16,381 bases of DNA, taken from assembly GCA_016213865.1 (NCBI GenBank), contig JACQZL010000227.1:1-16381 (forward strand). Direction: 5' to 3'. Numbering within the stretch: position 1 is the stretch's first letter; every line of letters begins with the position of its first letter. Under the pieces are notes generated by a model. That model saw only the letters and a list, made by a program, of their open reading frames with translations, was not told where the DNA came from and made no database searches. Of this stretch, positions 1-6,338 are shown piece by piece. Origin of the DNA: Candidatus Rifleibacteriota bacterium. GTDB lineage: Bacteria > UBP17 > UBA6191 > JACPRK01. A program made the position numbers and the translations under genes.

Positions 1-38
1 ATGCCAACTCATGGGGAGATCAGGATCCGTTCTGAGCT

Positions 39-60
39 GGAGGCTCGTTTACGAGCCTCC
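39..60. terminator. Perfect 9-bp hairpin (possible terminator of an upstream gene)
   Basis: GGAGGCTCG (39-47) and CGAGCCTCC (52-60) are perfect reverse complements around a TTTA loop. No T-run follows on either strand, so intrinsic termination is uncertain. It could close a gene lying left of the window or be part of the repeat-rich spacer that follows. Confidence 0.35.
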
Positions 61-101
61 GAGTCGAAGCACGGCTTGCAGAGCCAGTTCTCTCGCCCCC
101 C

Positions 102-159
102 CCTTCGACAAGCTCAGGACATGCCTTCGACACGCCTCGCTACGCTCGGCGGCTCAGAC
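102..159. repeat. REP-like TTCGA...GCTCAG units next to the long repeat
   Basis: Two successive units begin CCTTCGA and end in CTCAG: 102-120 (TTCGACAAGCTCAGGAC core) and 124-159. A third, altered unit (CCTTCGAGACGCGCTCCTGAC) opens the longer repeat just downstream. Such TTCGA...CTCAGGAC palindromic half-sites are common dispersed intergenic elements in GC-rich bacterial genomes. I see no protein signal in them. With the adjacent 163-299 repeat they fill most of the gene-free stretch 1-408. The remainder, 300-408, holds nothing recognisable. Confidence 0.5.
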
Positions 160-162
160 CGT

Positions 163-299
163 ATGGCGGCCCCCTCCGTCCGTCCTTCGAGACGCGCTCC
201 TGACCCTGAGGAGCTCTGGTCAGCTCCTGCGGAGCGCTCCTCAGGACGAACGGAGGGGAAAGACACCCCCATCCAGTCTTGTTGGCGGAGCCCCGCCAT
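163..299 (+). repeat. Dispersed repeat, copy 1 of an inverted pair (mate at 4881-5017)
   Basis: This 137-base segment aligns without gaps to the reverse complement of 4881-5017, with roughly ten mismatches. Both copies start near GGC..CCCCTCCGTCCGTCC and end in GGCGG(A/G)(G/T)CCCCGCCAT-like sequence. Inside, CCTCCGTCCGTCCT near the left end is imperfectly complementary to AGGACGAACGGAGG, so a single strand can fold. The GGCGGAGCCCCGCC end is itself palindromic. No transposase is present, so it is a non-autonomous or REP/MITE-like element. The two copies bracket kdsB-kdsA-kdkA-GT9-TIM barrel in opposite orientation. Confidence 0.85.
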
Positions 300-408
300 A
301 GTAGGGCGAACGGAACGAGAGAAGGCAGCTTCCTATTTCCCTGCGTCGCTCCCGATGGCTCCCACCGGCCTTGCCGCGCCCGCGCCGTACGTGCTAACGT
401 GCCGCGCC

Positions 409-1155
409 GTGGAGGTCCTGGCGGTCATTCCGGCGCGGTACCGGTCGACGCGACTGCCCGGCAAACCCCTCGCCAACCTCGGGGGCCATCCGATGGTCGA
501 GTGGGTCTACCGGGCCGCCCGCGCCGCTCATCGGGTCCACCGGGTGGTGGTCGCCACCGACGACGAGCGCATCCTCCAAACCGTGCGCGACTTCGGCGGC
601 GAAGCCGTCATGACGCGCCCGGACCACCCCACCGGCACCGATCGGATGGCCGAGGTGGCCGGCCTCTTCCCGGACTGCCGGGTCTTCCTCAACGTGCAGG
701 GAGACGAGCCCTTGCTGCGGCCCGAACCGCTCAATGCCCTGGTCGACGGGTTTCTCGGGTGCCCCGGTACCGAAACGGCCACCCTGGTGCGGCCTGCCCA
801 CACGCTCGACGAGGTCCTGTCGCCCCATACGGCCAAGGTCGTCCGGACGTGGGACGGTCACGCCCTCTACTTCTCGAGAGCGCCGATCCCCTTCGAACGC
901 GAGCCCTCGGGGCAACTCCAGGCCTGGCTTCACATCGGCGTCTACATCTACGAGCGAGAGTTCCTGGAGGTCTATTCCGGGTTGCCGCAGAGGCCCCTGG
1001 AACTGGCCGAGAAACTCGAACAGCTCCGCGTGCTCGAGAGCGGGTATAGGATGCTGACCGTCGAGACCCAGGAGAAGTTCCACGGGGTCGACACGCCCGA
1101 GGATCTGGAGCGTGTCCGGGCCCTGGTGGCTTCGAGGAGATTGAACCCGTTATGA
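409..1155 (+). CDS. kdsB: 3-deoxy-manno-octulosonate cytidylyltransferase (CMP-Kdo synthetase)
   Basis: KdsB activates Kdo with CTP to CMP-Kdo in the cytoplasm, the donor used by WaaA further along this operon. The protein starts MEVLAVIPARYRSTRLPGKP, the classical nucleotide-binding signature. It continues with VATDDERI (residues 49-56), HPTGTDRMAEV (73-83), NVQGDEPL (95-102) and, near the end, EKLEQLRVLE and GVDTPEDLERV. The frame is open from base 1, but the upstream part crosses a repeat and gives no homologous sequence. The GTG at 409 gives 248 residues, the usual family length, so I chose it; no clear ribosome site precedes it. An upstream GTG at 391 would add six residues. The stop overlaps the kdsA start by 4 bp (ATGA), which implies translational coupling. 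Confidence 0.95.
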   Translation: MEVLAVIPARYRSTRLPGKPLANLGGHPMVEWVYRAARAAHRVHRVVVATDDERILQTVRDFGGEAVMTRPDHPTGTDRMAEVAGLFPDCRVFLNVQGDEPLLRPEPLNALVDGFLGCPGTETATLVRPAHTLDEVLSPHTAKVVRTWDGHALYFSRAPIPFEREPSGQLQAWLHIGVYIYEREFLEVYSGLPQRPLELAEKLEQLRVLESGYRMLTVETQEKFHGVDTPEDLERVRALVASRRLNPL

Positions 1156-2024
1156 CTGTCCCTCGCGAGGTTGTGGTTGGTGACGTGCGCATCGGAGGCG
1201 GAAACCCCCTGGTCCTCATCGCCGGACCGTGCGTGATGGAGGGCCGCGAGGCGACCCTGGAGCTCGCCGGACGGCTGCGCGAGCTGGTCGACACCCTGGC
1301 AATCCCCTGGATCTTCAAAGCCTCCTACGACAAGGCGAACCGGGGCGAGGCCCCCAGCTTCCGCGGCCCGCGCCTGGAAGAAGGCCTGGCCATCCTGGCG
1401 GAAGTCCGGGAGCGCTACGGGGTCCCCGTCCTGACCGACGTCCACGACCCGCACGAAGCCGAACTGGCCGGCCGCCTGGTCGACGTCGTCCAGATACCGG
1501 CCTACCTCTCGATGCAGACGCCGCTGGCCCTGGCCGCCGGTCACACCCGCAAGGCGGTCAACGTCAAGAAGGGACAGTTCCTCTCGCCCGGGGCGATGGC
1601 GGGGGTCGCGCGCAAGATCGAGTCGACCGGCAATCAGCGCATCCTGCTGACCGAGCGCGGCACGACGTTCGGGTACGGCGATCTGGTGGCCGATTTCCGC
1701 TCGCTCCCGCGGATGAGGGCGCTCGGGTATCCGGTCGTCCTGGACCCGACCCACATCATCCGCCGCCCGGGCACACCCAGCTCCGAGCCCCGCGGAGGCG
1801 ATCCGGAGTACGTGCCTCACCTGACCCGGGCCGGCGTCGGGGCCGGGCTCGACGCCCTCTTCATCGAAACGCATCTCGAGCCCGAGAAGGCTTGCTGCGA
1901 CGCCTGCAGCATGCTCCGGTTCGATTACCTTCGCGAGCTTCTGGAACAGTGCCTGGAGCTGGACCGGGCCGTCAAGAAGTGGGACCTGTCGGTGCGCCCC
2001 AGACGGTCCGACGGTTTCGTGTGA
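1152..2024 (+). CDS. kdsA: 3-deoxy-8-phosphooctulonate synthase (Kdo-8-P synthase), metal-dependent type
   Basis: KdsA condenses phosphoenolpyruvate with D-arabinose 5-phosphate to Kdo-8-phosphate. At 290 residues it matches the family. Visible motifs are LIAGPCVMEGRE (22-33), FKASYDKANR (55-64), LTDVHDP (94-100), VQIPAYLSMQTPL (113-125), NVKKGQF (137-143) and LTERGTTFGYGDL (166-178). Cys27, His201, Glu239 and Asp250 occupy the places of the four metal ligands known in the Aquifex enzyme (Cys11, His185, Glu222, Asp233) with almost the same spacing. It is therefore predicted to be the metal-dependent class, unlike the E. coli enzyme, which has Asn at the Cys position. The usual DATH is DPTH here. 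The ATG overlaps the kdsB stop by 4 bp. Confidence 0.96.
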   Translation: MTVPREVVVGDVRIGGGNPLVLIAGPCVMEGREATLELAGRLRELVDTLAIPWIFKASYDKANRGEAPSFRGPRLEEGLAILAEVRERYGVPVLTDVHDPHEAELAGRLVDVVQIPAYLSMQTPLALAAGHTRKAVNVKKGQFLSPGAMAGVARKIESTGNQRILLTERGTTFGYGDLVADFRSLPRMRALGYPVVLDPTHIIRRPGTPSSEPRGGDPEYVPHLTRAGVGAGLDALFIETHLEPEKACCDACSMLRFDYLRELLEQCLELDRAVKKWDLSVRPRRSDGFV

Positions 2025-2052
2025 GCCGCCGGGCGGAGCCGGATATCTCGCC

Positions 2053-2877
2053 GTGAGCGCTTTCGAGGCAGCGTCCGATCTCTCTTCGCAGTTCGTGCAC
2101 TTTGCACGCGGGGCCACCGAGGTCTGGGTGCGAAAGGACTGCCAGCAGGCACTGCTGCCCGACGGCGAGCGATACGTGGAGCGGATGCTGCCGCGACTGC
2201 TCTCGTCGGCACGGGACGTCCTCATCTACCGGGGACGCGGCCAGACGGTCAGCTTCCCGGTCCCCGCCCTCGACGACCGCATCGTCGTGCGCCACTACCG
2301 GCACGGGGGGTGGCTGCGCCACGTGACGGGCGACCTCTTCTGGACCCGCCCGGTGCGTCCCTTCGTCGAGCTGACCGTCAGCCAGGAGGCCCGCCGGCTG
2401 GGGGTGTCGACCCCGCAGGTCCTGGCCGCGGTGGTCCGCTGGGTGACCCCGGTCCTGTACCGGGGCGACCTGATCACCCGCGAGGTCCCGCAGGCCCGAG
2501 ACCTGCTCGAGTTCTTTTCGGGCGAGACCCGTCACCTCGAACGCCGCAAGGTCCTCCGGGAGCTGGCCGGCACGATCCGCGCGATGCACGATTGCCAGCT
2601 CCACCACGAGGACCTGAACGTGCGCAACGTGCTCCTCTCGGGCGAGCGGGCCGTGATCCTGGACCTGGACGGGGCCCGATTCTACGAGATCCTGGGGAGC
2701 CGGCGCATCAAGGCGAACCTGCTGCGGCTGGCCCGTTCCATGCGCAAGGAGGGACTTGCGGTCAGCGACCGGGAGGTCCTCTATTTCCTGTACGCCTACC
2801 ATGGCGAGGACTTCCGTGACGTCTACAGCGAGGAGTATTCCGGCGAATTCGCCTGCCAGAAGCATTCTGCTGATTAG
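2053..2877 (+). CDS. kdkA: Kdo kinase-like protein (KdkA/WaaP-type lipopolysaccharide kinase)
   Basis: This 274-residue protein resembles 3-deoxy-D-manno-octulosonic acid kinases, small protein-kinase-fold enzymes that phosphorylate the Kdo of nascent LPS at the inner membrane. The signature stretch VVRHYRHGGWLRHVTGDLF (78-96) is characteristic of the family. It is followed by RPFVELTVSQEARRLG (102-117), with candidate ATP-contact glutamates. The catalytic loop is HHEDLNVRN (184-192), with Asp187 and Asn192, and ILDLDGAR (202-209) supplies the metal-binding Asp. The start is GTG, 28 bp after kdsA. The 3' end overlaps the presumed start of the next glycosyltransferase by about 60 bp. Its place between kdsA and heptosyltransferase/WaaA genes supports a role in inner-core modification; the exact acceptor is inferred. 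Confidence 0.85.
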   Translation: MSAFEAASDLSSQFVHFARGATEVWVRKDCQQALLPDGERYVERMLPRLLSSARDVLIYRGRGQTVSFPVPALDDRIVVRHYRHGGWLRHVTGDLFWTRPVRPFVELTVSQEARRLGVSTPQVLAAVVRWVTPVLYRGDLITREVPQARDLLEFFSGETRHLERRKVLRELAGTIRAMHDCQLHHEDLNVRNVLLSGERAVILDLDGARFYEILGSRRIKANLLRLARSMRKEGLAVSDREVLYFLYAYHGEDFRDVYSEEYSGEFACQKHSAD

Positions 2878-3856
2878 GCTCGGCGCCATCGGCGACGTGG
2901 TCAACTCGCTGGTGCTGGCCTGAGCGCTGAAGCGGGCCTGGCCGGGCTCCACTCTGGGCTGGGTGGTCGGGCCGCGGGCTGCGCCGGTGCTCGAGGGACA
3001 CCCTGCGGTGGATGCCCTTCACCTGCTGGACGTGAAGGCCCCCTCGACGATCCCGGCGGTGGTGCGGGAGCTCCGTTCGCGCCGGTACGAGCTGGCGCTC
3101 GACCTGCAGCGGTTGTTCAAGAGCGGGGCGCTGGCCTGGCTCTCCGGCGCTCCGGTGCGCCTGGGCTTCGACGTCAACCGCGCCCGCGAGCTCTCCTGGC
3201 TCTTCACCAACCGCAAGCTCGACCCGCACGATCCGCAGCGGCACGTCGTCGACCAGTACCTGGAGCTCGCGCGCTACCTGGGCATCGAACACCCCGCCGT
3301 CGAGTGGCGACTCCAACCGCCTGCCGCCGCCCGGGAGCAGGCGGGAGAGCTGCTCGCGGGTGGCGGACGCTGGGCCGTCCTGCACCTGGGCGCGGGCAAA
3401 CCGGCCAACCGCTGGCCGGCCCCCGGTTGGGCAAAGCTGGCCCAGGGCCTGGTTCAGAGCCTCGGCTTCTCGGTCTGCCTCGTCGGCGGGGCGGACGACC
3501 GGATGGCGGCGCGGGCCGTGACGGGACTCGTCCCCGGCGGGTTCGCACCGCTGGACCTCGTCGGCCAGACGTCGCTTCCCCTGCTGATGGCAGTCCTGGA
3601 ACGGGCCGCCGTGGTCGTCAGCGCCGACTCCGGGCCGATGCACCTCGCGGTCGCGCTGGGGAGGCCCGTCGTGGCCCTGTTCGGACCGGCCAATCCGCTG
3701 CGCACGGGCCCCTACGGCCAGCTAGACCAGGTGGTGGGGCGGCCGGACCTGTGGTGCGCCCCGTGCTTCCGGCGAAGACCGTGCGACCACTACGAGTGCA
3801 TGCCGGGCATCGACGCCGCCCGCGTCCTGGCGCGCGTGCGCGACGTGGTGGGTTGA
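2816..3856 (+). pseudogene. Family 9 glycosyltransferase (ADP-heptose:LPS heptosyltransferase), interrupted by in-frame TGA at 2921
   Basis: The intact part (GTG at 2963 to 3856, 297 residues) is a GT9 heptosyltransferase. It has LHLGAGKPANRWP (sugar-nucleotide region), SADSGPMHLAVALGRPVVAL, LFGPANP and a Cys-rich CAPCFRRRPC...ECM ending. The family's N-terminal motif lies upstream in the same frame at 2864-2920 (ILLIRLGAIGDVVNSLVLA). It is followed by TGA (2921-2923) and then ALKRAWPG, which continues the conserved alignment. A GTG at 2816 would give a 346-codon product, typical of the family, overlapping kdkA. TGA is one C-to-T change from CGA (Arg), which fits a basic residue before ALKRAWP. 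It is either a true nonsense mutation, an assembly error or, least likely, recoding. If transcribed from 2963 only, the product lacks the first beta-strand of the fold. Role if intact: transfer of heptose to the Kdo-lipid A core. Confidence 0.85.
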
Positions 3857-3917
3857 GCGGGAGCGGGTCCCGCGGCGGGCGGGTGCATGTCTCGTAAGTG
3901 GCCCCCCCTTGCACGAG

Positions 3918-4068
3918 AAACCCAGAGACGCAGAGACACAGAGGGTTCTTTCTCTGTCTCGCTCGCAAGCGCCGCGACTCCTCGAGTCTCTCTCGTCTTG
4001 TCATCCGATGAACGTCGCCACTCACGGTCTCTCTTTCTCTGTGGCTCTGTGGCTCCGTGTCTCTGGGT
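3918..4068. repeat. Inverted-repeat element with (CAGAGAC)n-like arms
   Basis: The left arm, ACCCAGAGACGCAGAGACAC, starts at about 3920. It is largely complementary to the right arm ending CTCCGTGTCTCTGGGT at about 4067; about 22 of 26 positions pair. Roughly 100 bases lie between. Arms built from CAGAGACGCAGAGACACAGAG are a widespread dispersed intergenic palindrome in environmental bacterial genomes; this is a recollection of the pattern, not a search. Open frames through it are low-complexity and not protein-like. It occupies most of the 325-bp gene-free gap between the GT9 gene and the TIM-barrel gene. The rest of that gap (3857-3917 and 4069-4181) shows no gene or clear promoter. Confidence 0.7.
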
Positions 4069-4181
4069 CGAAGAGTCAAGCCAGGGCATTCCCAACAGGC
4101 GAGGGCCCCCCTACCAGACCTGCTCCCCACGACGGGCAACCGTCTGGCGGCGCGCAAGGGCCTACGTTATCAACCCCGGTG

Positions 4182-4874
4182 ATGGACTCTCTCATCGACG
4201 ACATGCAGCGGGTCGACTTCCCGCTGATCGTCAGCCTGCCCCGCAACGACCCCCAACTGGCCCGCGCGGTGATCGACGAGGGCGCCAGCGCCCTGAAGGT
4301 ACATCTCAATTGCCACCACCGGGCGAGCGGCACGAAGTTCGGCTCCTTCGCCCAAGAGCGGCACAAGCTCGAGGAGATCTCGAGCATCGCCCGGGACGCC
4401 AAGTGCCACATGGGCATCATGCCCGGCGCCGAGCGGTGCGCCACGCGCGAAGAGCTCGAGATCCTCGGAGGGCTCGGATTCGAGTTCTTCGACATCTATG
4501 CCGGTGACCTCCCTGCTCAGCTCCTCACGATGTCCAAGCTGCGGCGCGTGCTGGCATTCGGACCGGACTACGACCTCGAGGAGATCCGCACCCTCAAGGA
4601 CCTCGGCGTCGATGCGCTCGAGGCCTCGATCATCCCGCCGGAAGGCTACGGCCTGCCGCTCACGGCCCGCGACCTGTGCCGGTATCGAAGCCTCGTGACG
4701 GCCAGCAAGCTGCCGGTCATCGTCCCCACGCAGCGCAAGATCACGCTCGACGACCTGAGCCTGCTGCGCGAGGCCGGCATCTCGTCGCTGATGATCGGGG
4801 CTGTCGTCACGGGCGTGGAGCTCGAGACCCTGCGGCGCTCGGTGCGGGCGTTCCGGATCGCCCTCTCGGAGTGA
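4182..4874 (+). CDS. Predicted TIM-barrel protein of unknown function in the Kdo operon
   Basis: I do not recognise this 230-residue protein by name. Eight short hydrophobic strand-like segments are evenly spaced: PLIVSLP (14-20), ALKVHLN (37-43), CHMGIMPG (75-82), FEFFDIYAG (100-108), RVLAFGP (122-128), ALEASIIPPEGYG (145-157), PVIVPTQRK (178-186) and SSLMIGAVVTG (201-211). The last, ending in a small Gly-rich loop before a helix, is where phosphate-binding TIM barrels hold phosphate. Polar loop motifs HLNCHHRASGTKFGS (41-55) and GAERCATREE (82-91) look like active-site material. The ATG at 4182 is the first start after the repeat and fits the barrel; one at 4203 is possible. The gene ends 6 bp before waaA, so it is probably co-transcribed. 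A sugar-phosphate or phosphosugar lyase, epimerase or aldolase role is only a guess. Confidence 0.8.
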   Translation: MDSLIDDMQRVDFPLIVSLPRNDPQLARAVIDEGASALKVHLNCHHRASGTKFGSFAQERHKLEEISSIARDAKCHMGIMPGAERCATREELEILGGLGFEFFDIYAGDLPAQLLTMSKLRRVLAFGPDYDLEEIRTLKDLGVDALEASIIPPEGYGLPLTARDLCRYRSLVTASKLPVIVPTQRKITLDDLSLLREAGISSLMIGAVVTGVELETLRRSVRAFRIALSE

Positions 4875-4880
4875 GCGCTC

Positions 4881-5017
4881 ATGGCGGGACCCCGCCAACA
4901 AGACTGGATGGCGGGGTCTTCCCCCTCCGTTCGTCCTGAGGAGCGCTCCGCAGGAGCTGACCAGAACTCCTCAGTGTCAGGAGCGCGTCTCGAAGGACGG
5001 ACGGAGGGGGAGGCCAC
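4881..5017 (-). repeat. Dispersed repeat, copy 2 (inverted relative to 163-299), inside the waaA reading frame
   Basis: This is the reverse-complement counterpart of 163-299, with no gaps and about ten mismatches. It begins at GGCGGGACCCCGCC, a small palindrome, only 6 bp after the TIM-barrel stop, and ends at about 5017. It contains two ATGs (4881, 4908) and a GTG (4974) in frame with waaA, so the element, not ancestral gene sequence, appears to supply the start of the annotated waaA frame. Confidence 0.85.
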
Positions 5018-6338
5018 GCCCCTGCCCGCGTCTGCCCCTCGACCGATCGTTCCGCTGCCGATCGCGCCGTTCCTGGTCTACAACGCCCTGCTCCTGGCAA
5101 GCCTGCCGTTGCTGCTCCTGGCCCTCGCGTTCGCCGCTCTCACCGGGAGACGGGTCGGCCGTACGTGGCGAGCGCAGCTCGGCTGGGAGCTGCCACAGGC
5201 GCCGGTCCAGGGCGGAGCGCTCTGGTTGCAGGCGGCTTCGGTCGGCGAGGCCCAGGCCGTGCGCCGGCTGGTCGAGGGGCTGCGTGCAAGGCTCCCGCGG
5301 TACCCCGTCCTGCTGACCGGCTCGACCCCCGAGGGGATGCGAGTCGCGCGGGAGAAAGTCGCTGCGCATCACCACGCCGCCTTCCCGTTCGACTTCCCCT
5401 GGGTCCTGGACCGCTGGTTCGAGACCTACTCTCCGCGGGCGTGCCTGGTCGTCGAGACCGAGATCTGGCCCAACCTGATCTGGGCCTGTGCCAGGAGAGG
5501 GCTCCCCCTGGTCCTGGTGAACGGACGGCTTTCCCCCGGCCGCATGCGTCGCTACAAGATCCTGCGGCCTTTCTATCGGCAATTCCTCGCGGGCTTCTCG
5601 CTCCTCTTGATGCAATCGGAGGACGACGCGCAGCGGATCGCGGAGCTGGGGGCCAATCCTGACGCGATCCACATCGTGGGCGACTTGAAGTACGACAACC
5701 TGCCGGAGCCGGCCGATAGCGACGGCCCCGGTGACTTCCCCGTGATCGTGGCCGGCAGTACGCATCCCGGGGAGAGCGAGAGGGTGATCGACAGCTACAG
5801 TGGCCTGCGTCACAGTTTCGACGGACTGGCACTGGTGCTGGCCCCGCGTCATCCGGAGACGGCCGGCGCGGCAATCGAGCATGCCGCGCGATTGGGCCTC
5901 GAGGCCGACCGGCGCTCTGCCGGTCACGACCTCACCCGCAGACGGATCCTGGTCCTCGACTCGGTCGGCGAGCTGACCACGTTCTACCGTCGGGCCACGG
6001 TGGCCTTCGTCGGCGGGAGCCTGGTGTCGATCGGAGGTCACTCGCTGCTCGAGCCGGCCAGCCTGGCCAGGCCGGTCTTGTACGGACCTCACGCCTTCCA
6101 TTTCGCCGAGGCCGCCCGATGGCTGGAGGAAGCAGGCGGCGGACGCCAGGTGGACGACGGCCTGACGCTGACGGGGGTGCTGAGCATCTTGCTGAGCGAT
6201 CGCGCCGAGGCGGAGCGGATGGGAAAGGCGGCGCGCGCGGTCGTGACCGCCCGCGGTGGAGCGACGGCCCGCACGCTCGAGCACCTCGAACGGTTGCTGG
6301 GATCGGGATGCGCTCGGGGAGGCGGTGAGCCGGCATGA
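4881..6338 (+). CDS. waaA: Kdo transferase (3-deoxy-D-manno-octulosonic acid transferase)
   Basis: WaaA (KdtA) transfers Kdo from CMP-Kdo to lipid A precursor at the cytoplasmic face of the inner membrane. After an N-terminal membrane segment (about residues 64-87) come LQAASVGEAQAV with the catalytic Glu (123), TGSTPEGMRVA, FDFPWVLDRWFE, VVETEIWPNLIW, VLVNGRLSP, VGDLKYDN, VAGSTHPGE, LVLAPRHPE, and the C-terminal donor site with GELTTFYRRATVAFVGGSL and GGHSLLEPA. The domain is complete. The first 46 or so residues come from a dispersed repeat and resemble no WaaA. ATG 4881 is preceded by GGAG at 4868-4871 with good spacing, so the extension may really be translated. In-frame ATG 4908 and GTG 4974 are alternatives. 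The stop overlaps waaF by 4 bp. Confidence 0.95.
   Translation: MAGPRQQDWMAGSSPSVRPEERSAGADQNSSVSGARLEGRTEGEATPLPASAPRPIVPLPIAPFLVYNALLLASLPLLLLALAFAALTGRRVGRTWRAQLGWELPQAPVQGGALWLQAASVGEAQAVRRLVEGLRARLPRYPVLLTGSTPEGMRVAREKVAAHHHAAFPFDFPWVLDRWFETYSPRACLVVETEIWPNLIWACARRGLPLVLVNGRLSPGRMRRYKILRPFYRQFLAGFSLLLMQSEDDAQRIAELGANPDAIHIVGDLKYDNLPEPADSDGPGDFPVIVAGSTHPGESERVIDSYSGLRHSFDGLALVLAPRHPETAGAAIEHAARLGLEADRRSAGHDLTRRRILVLDSVGELTTFYRRATVAFVGGSLVSIGGHSLLEPASLARPVLYGPHAFHFAEAARWLEEAGGGRQVDDGLTLTGVLSILLSDRAEAERMGKAARAVVTARGGATARTLEHLERLLGSGCARGGGEPA

Noticed and set aside
163..299. The paired 137-bp copies as ends of a composite transposon
   Set aside because: No transposase or integrase between or inside them, and the interior is essential envelope genes in operon order.
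1..408. Long open frame continuous with kdsB from base 1
   Set aside because: The upstream part is repeat-derived and unlike any KdsB; GTG 409 gives the exact family N-terminus and length.
2921..2923. TGA as selenocysteine or reassigned codon
   Set aside because: The position is not a redox site in GT9 enzymes, no convincing downstream selenocysteine hairpin was seen, and TGA is used as a normal stop by kdsB, kdsA and the peroxidases.
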